Assembly (NCBI RefSeq): GCF_050436995.1
Contig: NC_134747.1
Span: 5,091,501 to 5,155,500, forward strand
Origin: Anticarsia gemmatalis
Taxonomy: Eukaryota; Arthropoda; Insecta; Lepidoptera; Erebidae
Reading direction: 5' to 3'
Length of the DNA stretch: 64,000 nucleotides
Shown here: positions 12,501 through 20,040 of the stretch, in pieces
Layout: the number at the start of each line of letters is the position of its first letter
How positions within the stretch are numbered: the first letter of the stretch is position 1
Position numbers and translations under genes: made by a program
Notes under the pieces: model-generated
Told to the model about the DNA's origin: nothing
What the model saw: the letters and a program-made list of their open reading frames with translations, nothing else
Database searches by the model: none

Positions 12501-15500
12501 AAATGCAATAAGTATACAAACTTAAACTACCGTAGTCCCAACATTCAATCATACAGAATACAACAGAATCATCTTACTACTAACTTGCTAAAAAACTATG
12601 TTGGTAACAGTATTCTTTGGCCAACTGTTCATCACCATTGTGGTGCTCGAACACATGATAAAGACACCCAAACACTCATAGTTATGACTCTACCTTAGTG
12701 TCACCTTGTATGGAATTTTAGCTATCAAAAACTTAGTGCTCGCTGATCTACAGATTCGTTAAATGATTGCGAATGTGGTAAACATTTTGGGTAACTAATG
12801 ACAAGGGCAATTCCTTTTACACAGCAGCCACAAACGGCCTCAAATGCAGTAAGTACAATACACGCTCGAGAATACAATGAATTTAAATTATATTGTTTAA
12901 ACTTCATTCCATTCTTTAGTGAGAGTTTTAAACACCTAAGTAGTAAATAATCACGTTGTACCCGCCATCAGCTTAGTGCTAAAAATATATTGCAATAAAA
13001 TCAAATAGATTTTTAAAAAGTAGTTTTCTGTGGCACCGTATTTTTGTGTGCTCTTGAACTGGAATTGCATTTACAATATCGAGGCTCAACTTTTAGATTC
13101 TACTTCTAAAGCTAATTAAATTATACATTATGAGTAAGTAGTTGTTGCCATTACTCGTTGTGTAAGTCCGGTTCCAGTTAAAACGTCAACTGGACTATTT
13201 AAAATAATATCTGTTCGTAGGGTCTCCTGCACAGCCGCCCCACATCTCTGCACGATATGAAGGCCATAGTGAAAACGTGGCGCAACCGCCTGCCCGTAGT
13301 GGCCGACCCGCTGTCGCACTGGGGCGCGATCTTCACGTGGCGACAGCACCACTACCAGTTCATCGCGTCGCACTACGACTCGCAGACCGACCATGCGTCC
13401 AATCACAGCATGCTCGGCGTTCATGCTAGCGCTCAGGTAACCTAATAAACTTTTCATATGAACATATTATTACTCAAGAAAAATTTTGACAGCGCTCTAG
13501 GCAGTTGTTTACAACGTGCAAGTGACAGCTGAGTGCACGTGCACGTATCCGCCCTGATTGTAACCCAATACAGAGATAATCTATTTGAAGCAATGTTACT
13601 ATATTATTATTGTCTGTATTTTTAATCTCATTTATTTATATATAATACTATCTGTTTCTTCTTCTCTCCAGGCTATAATACACTTTGCAAAAATAGCAAG
13701 AAAACACAACCTATCAGGCGTGTGCCTGGACTCTCTACACCGTATATACACAATACCTAGTGTTCCGATCGTGGATTGTTTCCAAAAGATACGACAACAA
13801 GTCAAGTGTCACATACAAATGTCTTGGACTGAGGGCAAGGAGGAGTTGCAAGAGGGCTTAGACATGATCGAATCAACGAACTTCAAGTACTTTACAAAGG
13901 AAATGACGGCAGAATTCTACGCGTTCAAAGGATTGCTTCTAGCTCAACTTGGAAGATCAGAAGACGCGAACAAAGCTTTTGCAGCAGCAGTCCAGCTTCA
14001 CGATACTTTGGTGAAAGCGTGGGCGCTCTGGGGAGACTATTTAGAACAGATATTTATAAGAGATCATAGACAGATACAAGTGGGCGTATCTGCTATGACT
14101 TGCTTCTTACATGCCTGCCGTCATCAGAACGAATCTAAATCAAGGAAATATTGCGCTAAGGTAAAGTACCACCCATTTCATCTACATTTTATTTTTGAAT
14201 ACTGATACCGTTATAAAGGAAGTGCTTAGTAATAATACATTTTTTGTAATTCAATAGGTACTTTGGATGTTAAGTTTCGACGATGAAAAGAACAGCCTAG
14301 CGGAAGCACTAGACAAGTACTCAGTCGGTGTGCCCCCCGTTCAATGGTTGCCATGGATACCACAGCTCCTCGCCTGCCTCGTCCAATACGATGGAAATGT
14401 CATACTCAATCTTCTTAGCCATGTAAGTACCGTTATAACACTATAATTTTCTACTACCTATTGTTTTATACTTCGTTCATGCCTGTCTGGTTTTAAAGGG
14501 TAATTTAGGTTACTGCCAAACAAGAACCCTCTTATTCATAAACACATTATAAACCTATTTTAGTTAAAAAGCTACCATAATATGTTTTCTCTTTGTTATT
14601 TTGCTAAGAAGTGAAAGAAACAAAACACTTTATAAGCCTTTCATAACTTCATATATTTTTATGAATAAGAGGGGAAGTGTTCATAAGGAATCTACAAGCC
14701 AAATTTGCTGATCCTCAGTCGAAGATCTTACGTCGGCTGTTTACTTCAAAATAATTTCAGTAACTTGTAAAATCATGTCGCCAACACCAACTCGTGATAT
14801 GTATTGTAGGGTCGTTTTGTTATGTAGACTCCTTTTCCTTTAGATGTTTTCAAATTGCGTTATTTGTCTTGGTAGCAATTCATAGATAAGCCGCTTGTTT
14901 AAATAGTCGCCACATCTACGACGCAGAAAAAAAAGAAGCTTTACACACTTAAAAAACAATTTGTTGTTAATAATATTGGTGAATTTTGTTATAGGTTGGC
15001 CGACTTTACCCGCAAGCTGTATACTTCCCCATTCGCACGCTATACTTGACTCTGAAGATTGAACAACGCGAGAGACACAAGACCGCCGAGAACATCGCCG
15101 CGCACCTACCACATCAACCCACCACCTCTGCTGTAAGACCACCAATATACAATACATAGATACTTCATACATGCATACATGCAAACATACTGAGTAGTAG
15201 TGTAAAAGAAGGTAGTGTTTTATTGTACGTAGGTTACGTACTATAAAAATCTTGGCCGATATATTTTTTTAATTTTCGACATCTGTGGTGCTGTGGTTAT
15301 GATGGTCTCATAACTGCTATTAGTGCATCAGTTCGATTCCCACACAAAATATTTGTGCAATCTACAATTTTGTACTCTGTGGCTGTTGCCTTTAAGAAAT
15401 ACTATTTACGCTATGAAAACTACAAAAGTTAGGTAATAAATGTATCAAAAAATTATCTGAAACATTGTTTATTTTATAAACTGCTTTATTTTTGAGATAT

Positions 15501-18500
15501 TTTATTAACATGCATCACTTATGTTGATAACAGGGTCATCGCTTTAAACAAACTTATTATTTTCCTGTTTACATAAGCAATCGTGATAATATCCAAATTT
15601 TTTAAACTTTTTTTGCTGTAAAATCGTTTGTTTTCACTAGTATACCTAACAGCGAATTACTCAATACTAAAAATAAACAACTGTTCGTGTGACCATTGTT
15701 AAGTTATGTATTGACTGGTGTTGTGTGGTTCAGGGAGGCAGCAAGGTGAGTGAGAGCGCATCGTCGTCGAGCAGCGGCTCCACGGGCCCCGAGGCCGGGC
15801 CCATCAAGGCCACGCTGCCCATGTGGCGCTGCTCCAAGATCATGCAGCTGCAGAGGGAGATACATCCCACCGTGCTCTCGTCACTCGAGGGCATCGTCGA
15901 TCAGGTCACTATACTATTATTACACACATACATTAGTTCTCCTTTTTCTCATACAGCCAGGCGTACACCAAAGAATGCCACTCGCTACAATCTCTACAAA
16001 CTTTCCTTACTTTACTCGAATATGAACTGTTAAGTAGAAATGATTTTAAATTATTTAGTTATGAAGATTATTATTGCTATTATCATATGGATTCTTTTGA
16101 GTGTTGTATCTATGTGTAATCAATACTAAGCGTCTACACGCTGCAACAATATCCCCTTTATACTCGGACGATTGAAATCAAAATACCTGTCGAAACAAAC
16201 TGTTCGTTAGTTAAAGAAGAAGTAGCTGATAAGATAAAATATGTTATTTGTATGTACAGATGGTATGGTTCCGCGAGAACTGGTACGAGGAGGTGTTGCG
16301 GCAGCTGCGCGCGGGGCTGTGCAAGTGCCACGTGGTGGCGTTCCACCACCGCGCCGCAGTCGCCGACGCCACCGTCACGCCACACACACTCAACTTCATC
16401 AAAAAGGTCGTCTCCACTTTCGGCATCGGCATTGGTATAAGTAAGTATTGTCGTATCAGCTGGTTGCGATATTATACCTTTTATTACGATATACACTTGT
16501 TCTTTACTACTTTGGACACAATTTTACAGTGATACAAATGAAACTTACCGGGTCAATTTGATGTATGTTTAAGAATTGGACGAAAATGTTCTAATACAGA
16601 AAGAAATGTATTTTCTAATTATAGTAATCTAAGCCACTTTTTTAACACAATGTCGGTTGTACTTATGCACAGGATATATTTAAGAATTATGAGAAAGGAA
16701 TTAAATTTCCTTATATTTTAACTTAAACCTCAAAAGCTTTATCCAAATATACTTTAAAAACCTTTAAACAGAACGATTAGTCAACATAACGCCTTGACTT
16801 TTCTTGTTGTGGTCGTATTGTAAAAGCGACTCAAAGTTGTAGGATAACATCAGTCTCCATTCATATGACACACATCAAAACACAATAACATACAATTTAT
16901 TTCAGAGATATAATGGCACGGTATTATCTGTGTGGTTATATGTTAAACAAGATTGTTTCAGGTAATGTCGTTATTTGTTCACAATTAGTTAGTACTAATC
17001 ATGTATTGTTGGGTCTCACACTCATTTTATTATGTATGTATACTGATGTTATGCCTTTTGCGAGCGTTATTTTATACAGATACTCCATTTTGTATGTCTA
17101 CAGAAAGTGTTTCAAGTACTGTAAGTGCTACATTCTCTTCAGCTGCATCAGAGAGCATCGCCCGCCGCGCCCAAGCCACCGTACAAGACCCTATCTTCCA
17201 GAAGATGAAGAATCAGTTTACTGCTGACTTTGACTTTACACAACCTAATGCTATGAAATTACAAAATCTTATACAAAAATTGAGAAAGTGGGTCAAGATA
17301 CTCGAGTCCAAAACAAAAATTCTGCCCAAGTAAGTAGTTGTCAGGCATTGAGAACTCCCAACTAAGGTAAATACAGAGGAGATAATTTTTACGATTGTGC
17401 CGTCCATTTTCCATGTATAGAACTTAGCGTCACTGTCATGAGCAATCTAACCCCATCGCGTAGTTTAGACAGGGTTTTGGCTTCGCGCTTCATTCACTCC
17501 AGTAGCTTTCGGGTTCATAATAATCAAGCGCTCATCTACTAACACCTCCTGTCGACTCGTTAATGCACTGTTCTAATATTTATTTATTTTGTTTCATAGG
17601 TCTTTCCTCATTGAAGAAAAATGTAGGTTCTTATCAAACTTCAGTCTGAAAACGGCAGACGTAGAACTCCCTGGCGAGTTTCTGCTGCCGAAGCATACTC
17701 ACTACCACGTACGAATTGCGAGGTTTATGCCGCGAGTTGAGATAGTACAAAAACATAATACCGCGGCACGCAGACTCTACATACGCGGTCATAATGGCAA
17801 GATATACCCGTACCTAGTCGTGAACGACTCTGGCCTAGGAGATGCAAGACGAGAAGAACGTGTGCTACAATTATTGAGGATGTTGAACCATTATTTAGGC
17901 AAACAAAAGGAAACATCTCGAAGATTCCTGCACTTTACAGTACCAAGAGTCGTATCAGTGTCGCCGCAGATGCGACTCGTGGAAGATAATCCTAGTTCGA
18001 TATCTTTGCTGGAAATATATCGGACAGAATGTGCTAATAGGTATGTTGACGACTTGACAGTTGAATGTAAAAATAGTTTTAAATTATTTACTAATGCGGG
18101 TCGTTTGGATTATAGGGGTGTTGAATTCGATGCTCCTGTAGCCCGCTACTACGAGCGTCTGGCTGCAGTACAAGCACGCGGCTCTCAAGCTTCACATCAA
18201 GTTCTTAGGGATATTCTTCGAGAAGTGAGTAGATTTATGACCTTTAACTATAGTTGTAACGGAGGTGTACCGGATGTGAAATCGGAGTTTTAGACATTCA
18301 ATATATTGAGAGCATTCGCTTAACCTTCAAATCCATTCATTGAACTAGACCAAATTTTAACCAATGTGACAATGAAAGTTCCAGAACCGTCCCTTACGTT
18401 TTGTGGATACAGAAGCTTAATCAAAAGATTTGGCATATTATGCGGAGGTCTTTACATTTTAATAGACTTACGCTTGTCCTTCGAGCGTATTTATAGATCT

Positions 18501-19718
18501 AGATATATCGCATTAACTCGCGTTTAGTTTTGTGGACCTAGTTACGTTAGTTTTGAGGAAATTCTGCTGTTATCCTGATGCGAATGAAGGCTCCATTACA
18601 ACCCTTTCTTTAATTAACCGCGTCACTACATGTTCAGGATAATATTATTTACAATTTTTTATATCTTAGGTGCAAGCAACAATGGTACCAAAAGGCTTAC
18701 TACGTGAATGGGCGGCTGCTACATTCGCGGCTCCGACCGATTATTGGACGTTCAGGAAGATGTTGACGTTACAACTGTCCCTCGCAAGCTTTGCCGAGTA
18801 CGTGCTGCATCTGACAAGGCTCAACCCAGATATGATGTATGTGCATCAAGACTCGGGGCTCCTCAACGTGTCTTACTATAAATTTGATGTCGATGATGCT
18901 ACAGGTTAGTGAATCTATGTAAATGACAAAAATAATGTTGTCTTTATAGACATAATACCAGCAATTTTTAGGGTTCTGTACCCAAAGATTAAAAACGGGA
19001 CCCTTATACTGAGTTCACGCAGATTTGCAGATTTCCTGGAATATTACAATGATTAAAGAAAAATGTAATGTAGATTACCAATAACATTCATTGTTTCTTC
19101 CTACAGGTGAATTAGATTGCAATCGGCCAGTTCCATTCCGGTTGACTCCAAATATATCAGAACTTTTAACTACTATAGGAATCACCGGGCCTTTAACAGC
19201 TTCGGCCATTGCCGTCGCGCGGTGTCTAGTCACACCTAATTTTAAGGTAATATACGTGTATTTTTAATACCCACTGACAAATACTTCATCTAAATCTTAG
19301 TTCTTAATTTATTTGTGGTTTGTTTTTTGCAATTTTTTGCTTATTGTTGCCACATTTGCTAGTGAAAATATATCATAATATAGAGTGCCACAATATATAA
19401 CGATCAATTCTGTTTCAGATTCAATCCATCTTGCGAACAATATTACGCGATGAGATGGTAACAGGCTATCGGAAGCGGTTAGAAGATAAAACGGGAATAC
19501 CGGTAGCAGGCACATCGTCCACCGAGAACAAGCCTGTGGAAATGGACAGTGACACTATTGTCAATATGGTGAATAAAGCCGTGACGGTTATCATGAACAG
19601 GCTCAATTCTTTAGCAATGTTCGACGGGCCCGACAGCAAGGTAGCTACCCTGGTCACGGCAGCCAATAGCCATGACAACCTATGTCGCATGGACCCTGCA
19701 TGGCATCCATGGTTATAA
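311..19718 (+). CDS. Nipped-A: TRRAP / Nipped-A, 3' part of gene (32 exons, C-terminal ~2,169 aa)
   Basis: Spliced exons read continuously as the C-terminal half of TRRAP, the ~3,800-residue PIKK-family pseudokinase that scaffolds SAGA and NuA4/TIP60 histone acetyltransferase complexes and binds activators in the nucleus. Co-linear landmarks are DVEWKRAAFFRFVEHF (exon 1), AMKR..SSDES linker (exon 6), an acidic linker (exon 14), FAT-domain blocks in exons 15-25, pseudokinase in exons 27-31 and FATC in exon 32, ending DPAWHPWL. I joined the exons by GT-AG sites and checked that phases add up; the 32 exons total 6,510 nt (2,170 codons including stop). The N-terminal half lies upstream of the window. 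The catalytic HRD/DFG motifs of active PIKKs are not present, as expected for TRRAP. Oddities are the tandemly repeated donor of exon 20 and a 75-nt frame-preserving intron between exons 28 and 29. Identification rests on remembered family sequence, but the match is extensive and I am very confident. Confidence 0.97.
884..1083 (+). CDS. Nipped-A: Nipped-A exon 2 of window
   Basis: Enters in phase 0 and leaves with two bases of a codon. Contains IHDANNKKQGNKLRRLMTFA and WPCLLG. Acceptor TTCCTAG, donor GTTAGT. Confidence 0.95.
1351..1421 (+). CDS. Nipped-A: Nipped-A exon 3 of window
   Basis: A 71-nt exon encoding YHGHLLLSHIIAKFAIHKR then IVLQ. Acceptor TGTTGCAG, donor GTAAGT. Confidence 0.95.
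1590..1685 (+). mobile_element. SINE 3'-end fragment in Nipped-A intron
   Basis: Reads ..GGACTCAAGGCCT.., then GGGAGGAGACCCTTGCCC, then GGTGGGACAGTAATGGGTAAAAAA. This is the complement of the tail of the larger minus-strand SINE at 4137-4447, so it is the same family in opposite orientation, 5'-truncated, with a short A-tract. Confidence 0.6.
1739..1944 (+). CDS. Nipped-A: Nipped-A exon 4 of window
   Basis: Encodes FHSLLKAHAVEARSVVRQ and MLTHWTKKIIVEDGHSVQQL, highly conserved in TRRAP. Ends in phase 0 at AAG before GTAAGT. Confidence 0.96.
2364..2537 (+). CDS. Nipped-A: Nipped-A exon 5 of window
   Basis: 58 codons, phase 0 at both ends. VYYPVRHALVGHMVAAMQRL and LAVDLAEVALKWELQRIRD identify it. 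Confidence 0.96.
2988..3182 (+). CDS. Nipped-A: Nipped-A exon 6 of window
   Basis: 65 codons, phase 0. A Ser-rich linker (AMKRISSDESGTEARKALN) precedes KPLDRQHVGVVVNLLLRLAC. The vertebrate protein has a comparable low-complexity linker carrying a nuclear-localisation-like basic stretch here. Confidence 0.94.
3559..3708 (+). CDS. Nipped-A: Nipped-A exon 7 of window
   Basis: 50 codons, phase 0. Contains SPGEQLSRRC and LLLKTALKPDVWP. Donor GTATGA is weaker than its neighbours. Confidence 0.94.
3770..3981 (+). mobile_element. tRNA-derived SINE, near full length, in Nipped-A intron
   Basis: Has a pol III box A-like stretch (GGCGCAGTGGTTAGGTCGCC) and box B (GGTTCGATTCC). A tRNA-unrelated body (GATCCAAAAATAATTG...CGGGCCTGGTTGTACTTTG) follows, with a terminal A-run of ten. 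The order tRNA head, body, poly(A) is that of a lepidopteran SINE. It is not a functional tRNA: no acceptor stem closes. Confidence 0.8.
4137..4447 (-). mobile_element. tRNA-derived SINE with lepidopteran core, minus strand
   Basis: Read on the minus strand it starts AGCAGTGATAGCCGAGTGG with box B GGTTCGAACCC. It then has the core found throughout Lepidoptera (CAACGGTGAAGGAAAACATC followed by GTGAGGAAACC near 4300-4320). It ends with GGACTCAAGGCC..GGGAGGAGACCCTTGCC and GGGTTAAA. It appears nearly complete and shares an intron with the SINE at 3770. Confidence 0.82.
4519..4767 (+). CDS. Nipped-A: Nipped-A exon 8 of window
   Basis: 83 codons, phase 0. VALKPLQRGLAACV and LTAIFPTEP match TRRAP. 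Acceptor TTTTACCAG, donor GTAAGC. Confidence 0.95.
4954..5065 (+). CDS. Nipped-A: Nipped-A exon 9 of window
   Basis: Encodes YEELETLYASVSKYAFEGL and an Ala/Gly-rich linker, leaving one base of a Gly codon. Acceptor TTTGTAG, donor GTAATT. Confidence 0.93.
5415..5593 (+). CDS. Nipped-A: Nipped-A exon 10 of window
   Basis: Encodes LKACCSSNPAYIDRLLQAL then MRVLQRMARDHV. The phase-1 entry completes Gly and the exon leaves in phase 0 before GTTAGT. Confidence 0.95.
5640..5885 (+). mobile_element. RTE-type LINE 3' fragment
   Basis: Ends with AGTAGTTTCAGAGGTTAGCG, a triple AAAC run and CTTTATAATATTAGTATAGA. That tail is typical of abundant lepidopteran RTE-like LINE 3' ends. No coding sequence remains. 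It fills most of the intron between exons 10 and 11. Confidence 0.65.
6144..6257 (+). CDS. Nipped-A: Nipped-A exon 11 of window
   Basis: 38 codons, phase 0, with RKTFIGTILVGLIEKTTDAK. Acceptor TTCCACAG, donor GTAAAC. Confidence 0.95.
6516..6748 (+). CDS. Nipped-A: Nipped-A exon 12 of window
   Basis: Encodes KAIIRMVEEWVKWRG, an Ala/Gly/Ser-rich insert of about 20 residues not present in the vertebrate protein, then LREKSILLVKLMQYVEKRF. Leaves two bases of Arg. Confidence 0.95.
7034..7272 (+). CDS. Nipped-A: Nipped-A exon 13 of window
   Basis: Encodes KLEPAFLAGLRC, HIRAKFFEVYDQSVRRRIF and QNWEHIGQHFWIKQCLELLL. Acceptor TTTGACAG, donor GTAAGT overlapping CCAAG. Confidence 0.96.
7629..7863 (+). 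CDS. Nipped-A: Nipped-A exon 14 of window (acidic linker)
   Basis: Encodes LPSISSVINTADSEDRKSF followed by a Ser/Asp/Glu-rich linker (DPDKEDVLDMDLDSSS). An acidic linker sits at the equivalent place in vertebrate TRRAP, before the FAT domain. Leaves two bases of Arg. Confidence 0.93.
8221..8407 (+). CDS. Nipped-A: Nipped-A exon 15 of window (start of FAT region)
   Basis: Encodes NQIVAKQSEFLEMSRRVRTE and AHHTWLRLFPRLWNTFDERQ. Ends in phase 0 before GTAAGT. Confidence 0.95.
8792..8922 (+). CDS. Nipped-A: Nipped-A exon 16 of window
   Basis: Encodes VMNEIVPFIISGVHVVQRDQ and LNTFIEALARCNPPVSIKP. The final Pro codon is split by GTAAGT. Confidence 0.94.
9201..9351 (+). CDS. Nipped-A: Nipped-A exon 17 of window
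   Basis: Encodes MMKYLGKTHNLWHRMTLNLE and EIYDYDIETTTPT. The KYLGKTHNLW block is a clear TRRAP signature. Confidence 0.96.
9462..9660 (+). mobile_element. 5S-rRNA-derived SINE (head and part of body)
   Basis: The head resembles eukaryotic 5S rRNA around its internal promoter: CACCGGTCGG, then GGGTTAAGCAACC and GATGGGTGACCGC in the right order and spacing. A body follows (CATCTCCGTGCTTTGGAGGG, then CGAAGTGCGGGTTAGGGA). The part upstream of the head, GGCGCCCATAGCC, is not 5S. Pseudogene-level divergence makes it a retrotransposon, not a 5S gene. Confidence 0.72.
9701..9844 (+). CDS. Nipped-A: Nipped-A exon 18 of window
   Basis: 48 codons, phase 0: EVLDSLSDMYELLQEEDMW and NVAIAYEQQGFFEQAQ, the TPR-like part of FAT. 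Donor GTATGT. Confidence 0.96.
10085..10355 (+). CDS. Nipped-A: Nipped-A exon 19 of window
   Basis: Encodes KCAKELNQWDSLLELGLTRS and NPNWATMKEALAEVEYNCPK. Leaves one base (G of Ala) before GTATGT. Confidence 0.95.
10604..10815 (+). CDS. Nipped-A: Nipped-A exon 20 of window (end is tandemly repeated)
   Basis: Encodes WLVNLYRGYLCICAGGEQQL, then REWRRLPRLVAHAHLPLLRA and AAQQLMELSEAAQIRT. Matches TRRAP to its last residues, so the genuine donor is GTGAGT at 10816. The last 102 nt (34 codons) are copied eleven more times downstream, each with this donor. The exon is much more GC-rich than its neighbours. Confidence 0.93.
10708..12150 (+). repeat. 119-bp tandem array copying exon 20 end plus splice donor (12 copies)
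   Basis: GTGAGTACATACTGCGCGAG recurs at 10816, 10935, 11054 and every 119 nt to 12125, twelve occurrences. One unit is the last 102 nt of exon 20 plus the first 17 nt of the intron. Copies 2-12 look identical. Copy 1 (the real exon) differs at the 5' boundary, CTGCGGGAG against CTGCGCGAG. After the last copy a short piece, GAGTACATACT, is duplicated once more. 119 is not a multiple of 3, so the array cannot read as one in-frame protein repeat. Perfect identity suggests a very recent expansion, or an assembly artefact. Confidence 0.97.
12151..13220 (+). other. Remainder of Nipped-A intron 20
   Basis: AT-rich intron downstream of the array, ending in the acceptor CTGTTCGTAG. Short chance ORFs only. 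No transposon that I recognise. Confidence 0.75.
13221..13436 (+). CDS. Nipped-A: Nipped-A exon 21 of window
   Basis: 72 codons, phase 0: SLHDMKAIVKTWRNRL, FTWRQHHYQFIASHYDSQ and MLGVHASAQ. Strong TRRAP FAT match. It follows exon 20 in phase only if the first of the twelve donors is used. Confidence 0.96.
13672..14160 (+). CDS. Nipped-A: Nipped-A exon 22 of window (FAT)
   Basis: 163 codons, phase 0, the longest exon seen: IPSVPIVDCFQKIRQQVKCH, MIESTNFKYFTKEMTAEFYA and CFLHACRHQNESKSRKY. Highly conserved FAT-domain helices. Confidence 0.97.
14258..14422 (+). CDS. Nipped-A: Nipped-A exon 23 of window
   Basis: 55 codons, phase 0: VLWMLSFDDEKNSLAEALDK and VGVPPVQWLPWIPQLLACL. Donor GTAAGT. Confidence 0.96.
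14527..14674. mobile_element. Short MITE with CCCTCTTATTCATAAA terminal inverted repeats
   Basis: The left end CCCTCTTATTCATAAA is mirrored by TTTATGAATAAGAGGGG at the right. The ~148-bp element is non-coding, with further partial inverted similarity (TTATAAACC against AAGCCTTTCATAA). It sits alone in the intron between exons 23 and 24. I cannot define target-site duplications with certainty. Confidence 0.6.
14995..15132 (+). CDS. Nipped-A: Nipped-A exon 24 of window
   Basis: 46 codons, phase 0: VGRLYPQAVYFPIRTLYLTL then KIEQRERHKTAEN, followed by a Pro/Thr linker. End of FAT. Confidence 0.95.
15285..15440 (+). mobile_element. Diverged SINE fragment
   Basis: GGTGCTGTGGTTATGATGG and CAGTTCGATTCCCACACAAA, then ATATTTGTGCAATC, parallel the head and body of the SINE at 3770. 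It is heavily mutated and lacks a clear tail. Confidence 0.45.
15734..15904 (+). CDS. Nipped-A: Nipped-A exon 25 of window
   Basis: 57 codons, phase 0. A Ser-rich start, then PIKATLPMWRCSKIMQLQRE and IHPTVLSSLEGIVDQ. Donor GTCACT is unusually weak. Confidence 0.93.
16260..16434 (+). CDS. Nipped-A: Nipped-A exon 26 of window
   Basis: Encodes MVWFRENWYEEVLRQLRAGL and TPHTLNFIKKVVSTFGIGI. Leaves the G of a Glu codon. I placed the donor at GTATAA (16435) by homology. A consensus GTAAGT lies 6 nt downstream. Confidence 0.9.
17104..17329 (+). CDS. Nipped-A: Nipped-A exon 27 of window
   Basis: Encodes TFSSAASESIARRAQATVQD, QFTADFDFTQPNAMKLQNLI and LRKWVKILESKTKILP. Leaves two bases of Lys before GTAAGT. 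Confidence 0.95.
17600..18040 (+). CDS. Nipped-A: Nipped-A exon 28 of window (pseudokinase N-lobe)
   Basis: Encodes FLIEEKCRFLSNFSLKTADV, HYHVRIARFMPRVEIVQKHN, RRLYIRGHNGKIYPYLVVND, VSPQMRLVEDNPSSISL and IYRTECANR. This is the PI3K-like N-lobe, with the usual ATP-binding Lys position not conserved (IYPYLVVND). I end the exon at a GTATGT donor although the frame stays open, because TRRAP homology resumes 75 nt later. Confidence 0.92.
18041..18115 (+). other. 75-nt frame-preserving intron (exitron-like) in pseudokinase
   Basis: Starts GTATGTTGAC, ends GGATTATAG, is AT-rich and 75 nt (25 codons) with no in-frame stop. Removing it joins ECANR to GVEFDAPVARYY, which aligns with the ungapped TRRAP segment ending in RYYDRL. 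Retained, it would insert 25 residues starting YVDDLTVECK. Splicing is the better reading. Confidence 0.8.
18116..18224 (+). CDS. Nipped-A: Nipped-A exon 29 of window
   Basis: Encodes GVEFDAPVARYYERLAAVQA and SQASHQVLRDILREV. Phase entry completes Arg; leaves in phase 0 before GTGAGT. Confidence 0.93.
18670..18904 (+). CDS. Nipped-A: Nipped-A exon 30 of window (pseudokinase C-lobe)
   Basis: Encodes TMVPKGLLREWAAATFAAPT, DYWTFRKMLTLQLSLASFAE and YVLHLTRLNPDMMYV. Where active PIKKs have the catalytic GxxDRHxxN and DFG motifs this reads LTRLNPD and FDVDD, so it is catalytically dead like other TRRAPs. Confidence 0.95.
18965..19022 (+). repeat. Fragment of a dispersed repeat
   Basis: TAGGGTTCTGTACCCAAAGA followed by AAAAACGGGACCCTTA resembles a short repeat I have often seen in insect introns. 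The family is not identified. Confidence 0.35.
19107..19246 (+). CDS. Nipped-A: Nipped-A exon 31 of window
   Basis: Encodes ELDCNRPVPFRLTPNISEL, then LTTIGITGPLTASAIAVARC. Phase 1 in, phase 0 out at AAG before GTAATA. Confidence 0.96.
19419..19718 (+). CDS. Nipped-A: Nipped-A last exon with FATC
   Basis: 100 codons including TAA at 19716-19718. ILRTILRDEMVTGYRKRLED leads to a variable linker, then VNKAVTVIMNRLNSLAMFDG and the FATC tail with NLCRMDPAWHPWL, the invariant TRRAP C-terminus. Confidence 0.97.
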   Translation: MQSILRTILRDEMVTGYRKRLEDKTGIPVAGTSSTENKPVEMDSDTIVNMVNKAVTVIMNRLNSLAMFDGPDSKVATLVTAANSHDNLCRMDPAWHPWL

Positions 19719-20040
19719 ATTGACTTTCTCAACGTAAAATAGTTTTAGGTATTTCTTTTTTTAAGAAAAGTAAGTTTAATTTGTATAATTGATTTTATAT
19801 TTAGCTAGCTGATAAACAAATTCACAGCAGTACTAATTGACTGTTTATTTTTCTTTTCTTAACTACAATCTATTTTGATGACAACACAATATAACATGGA
19901 CTAAGCTATGGCCCAGTTTGAGATTAAGTCATTGAATTTCCCTTATCCCTCAAAAATACACATAATTTTCTTTTAAGAAAAATCTATTGTTGATATTTAG
20001 CTAGTTAACTAACAATAAAACATATCAACCGAATTGAAAA
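19719..20040 (+). other. Nipped-A 3' UTR (probable)
   Basis: AT-rich sequence after the stop with an AATAAA at 20014-20019, the likely cleavage signal. The end is approximate. Confidence 0.55.
20014..20019 (+). terminator. Nipped-A: Polyadenylation signal AATAAA
   Basis: The first canonical AATAAA downstream of the Nipped-A stop (296 nt after it). Confidence 0.5.

Larger units (their letters stand above)
563..18669 (+). other. Remaining Nipped-A introns over 300 nt without recognised elements
   Basis: The introns 563-883, 1945-2363, 2538-2987, 3183-3558, 5066-5414, 7273-7628, 7864-8220, 8408-8791, 15905-16259, 16435-17103 and 18225-18669 are AT-rich. They hold only chance ORFs; I see no RNA gene or transposon I can name in them. 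Confidence 0.65.

Noticed and set aside
18041..18115. 25-residue lineage-specific insertion in the pseudokinase
   Set aside because: Both splice signals are present and homology is seamless without it, so an intron is the simpler reading.
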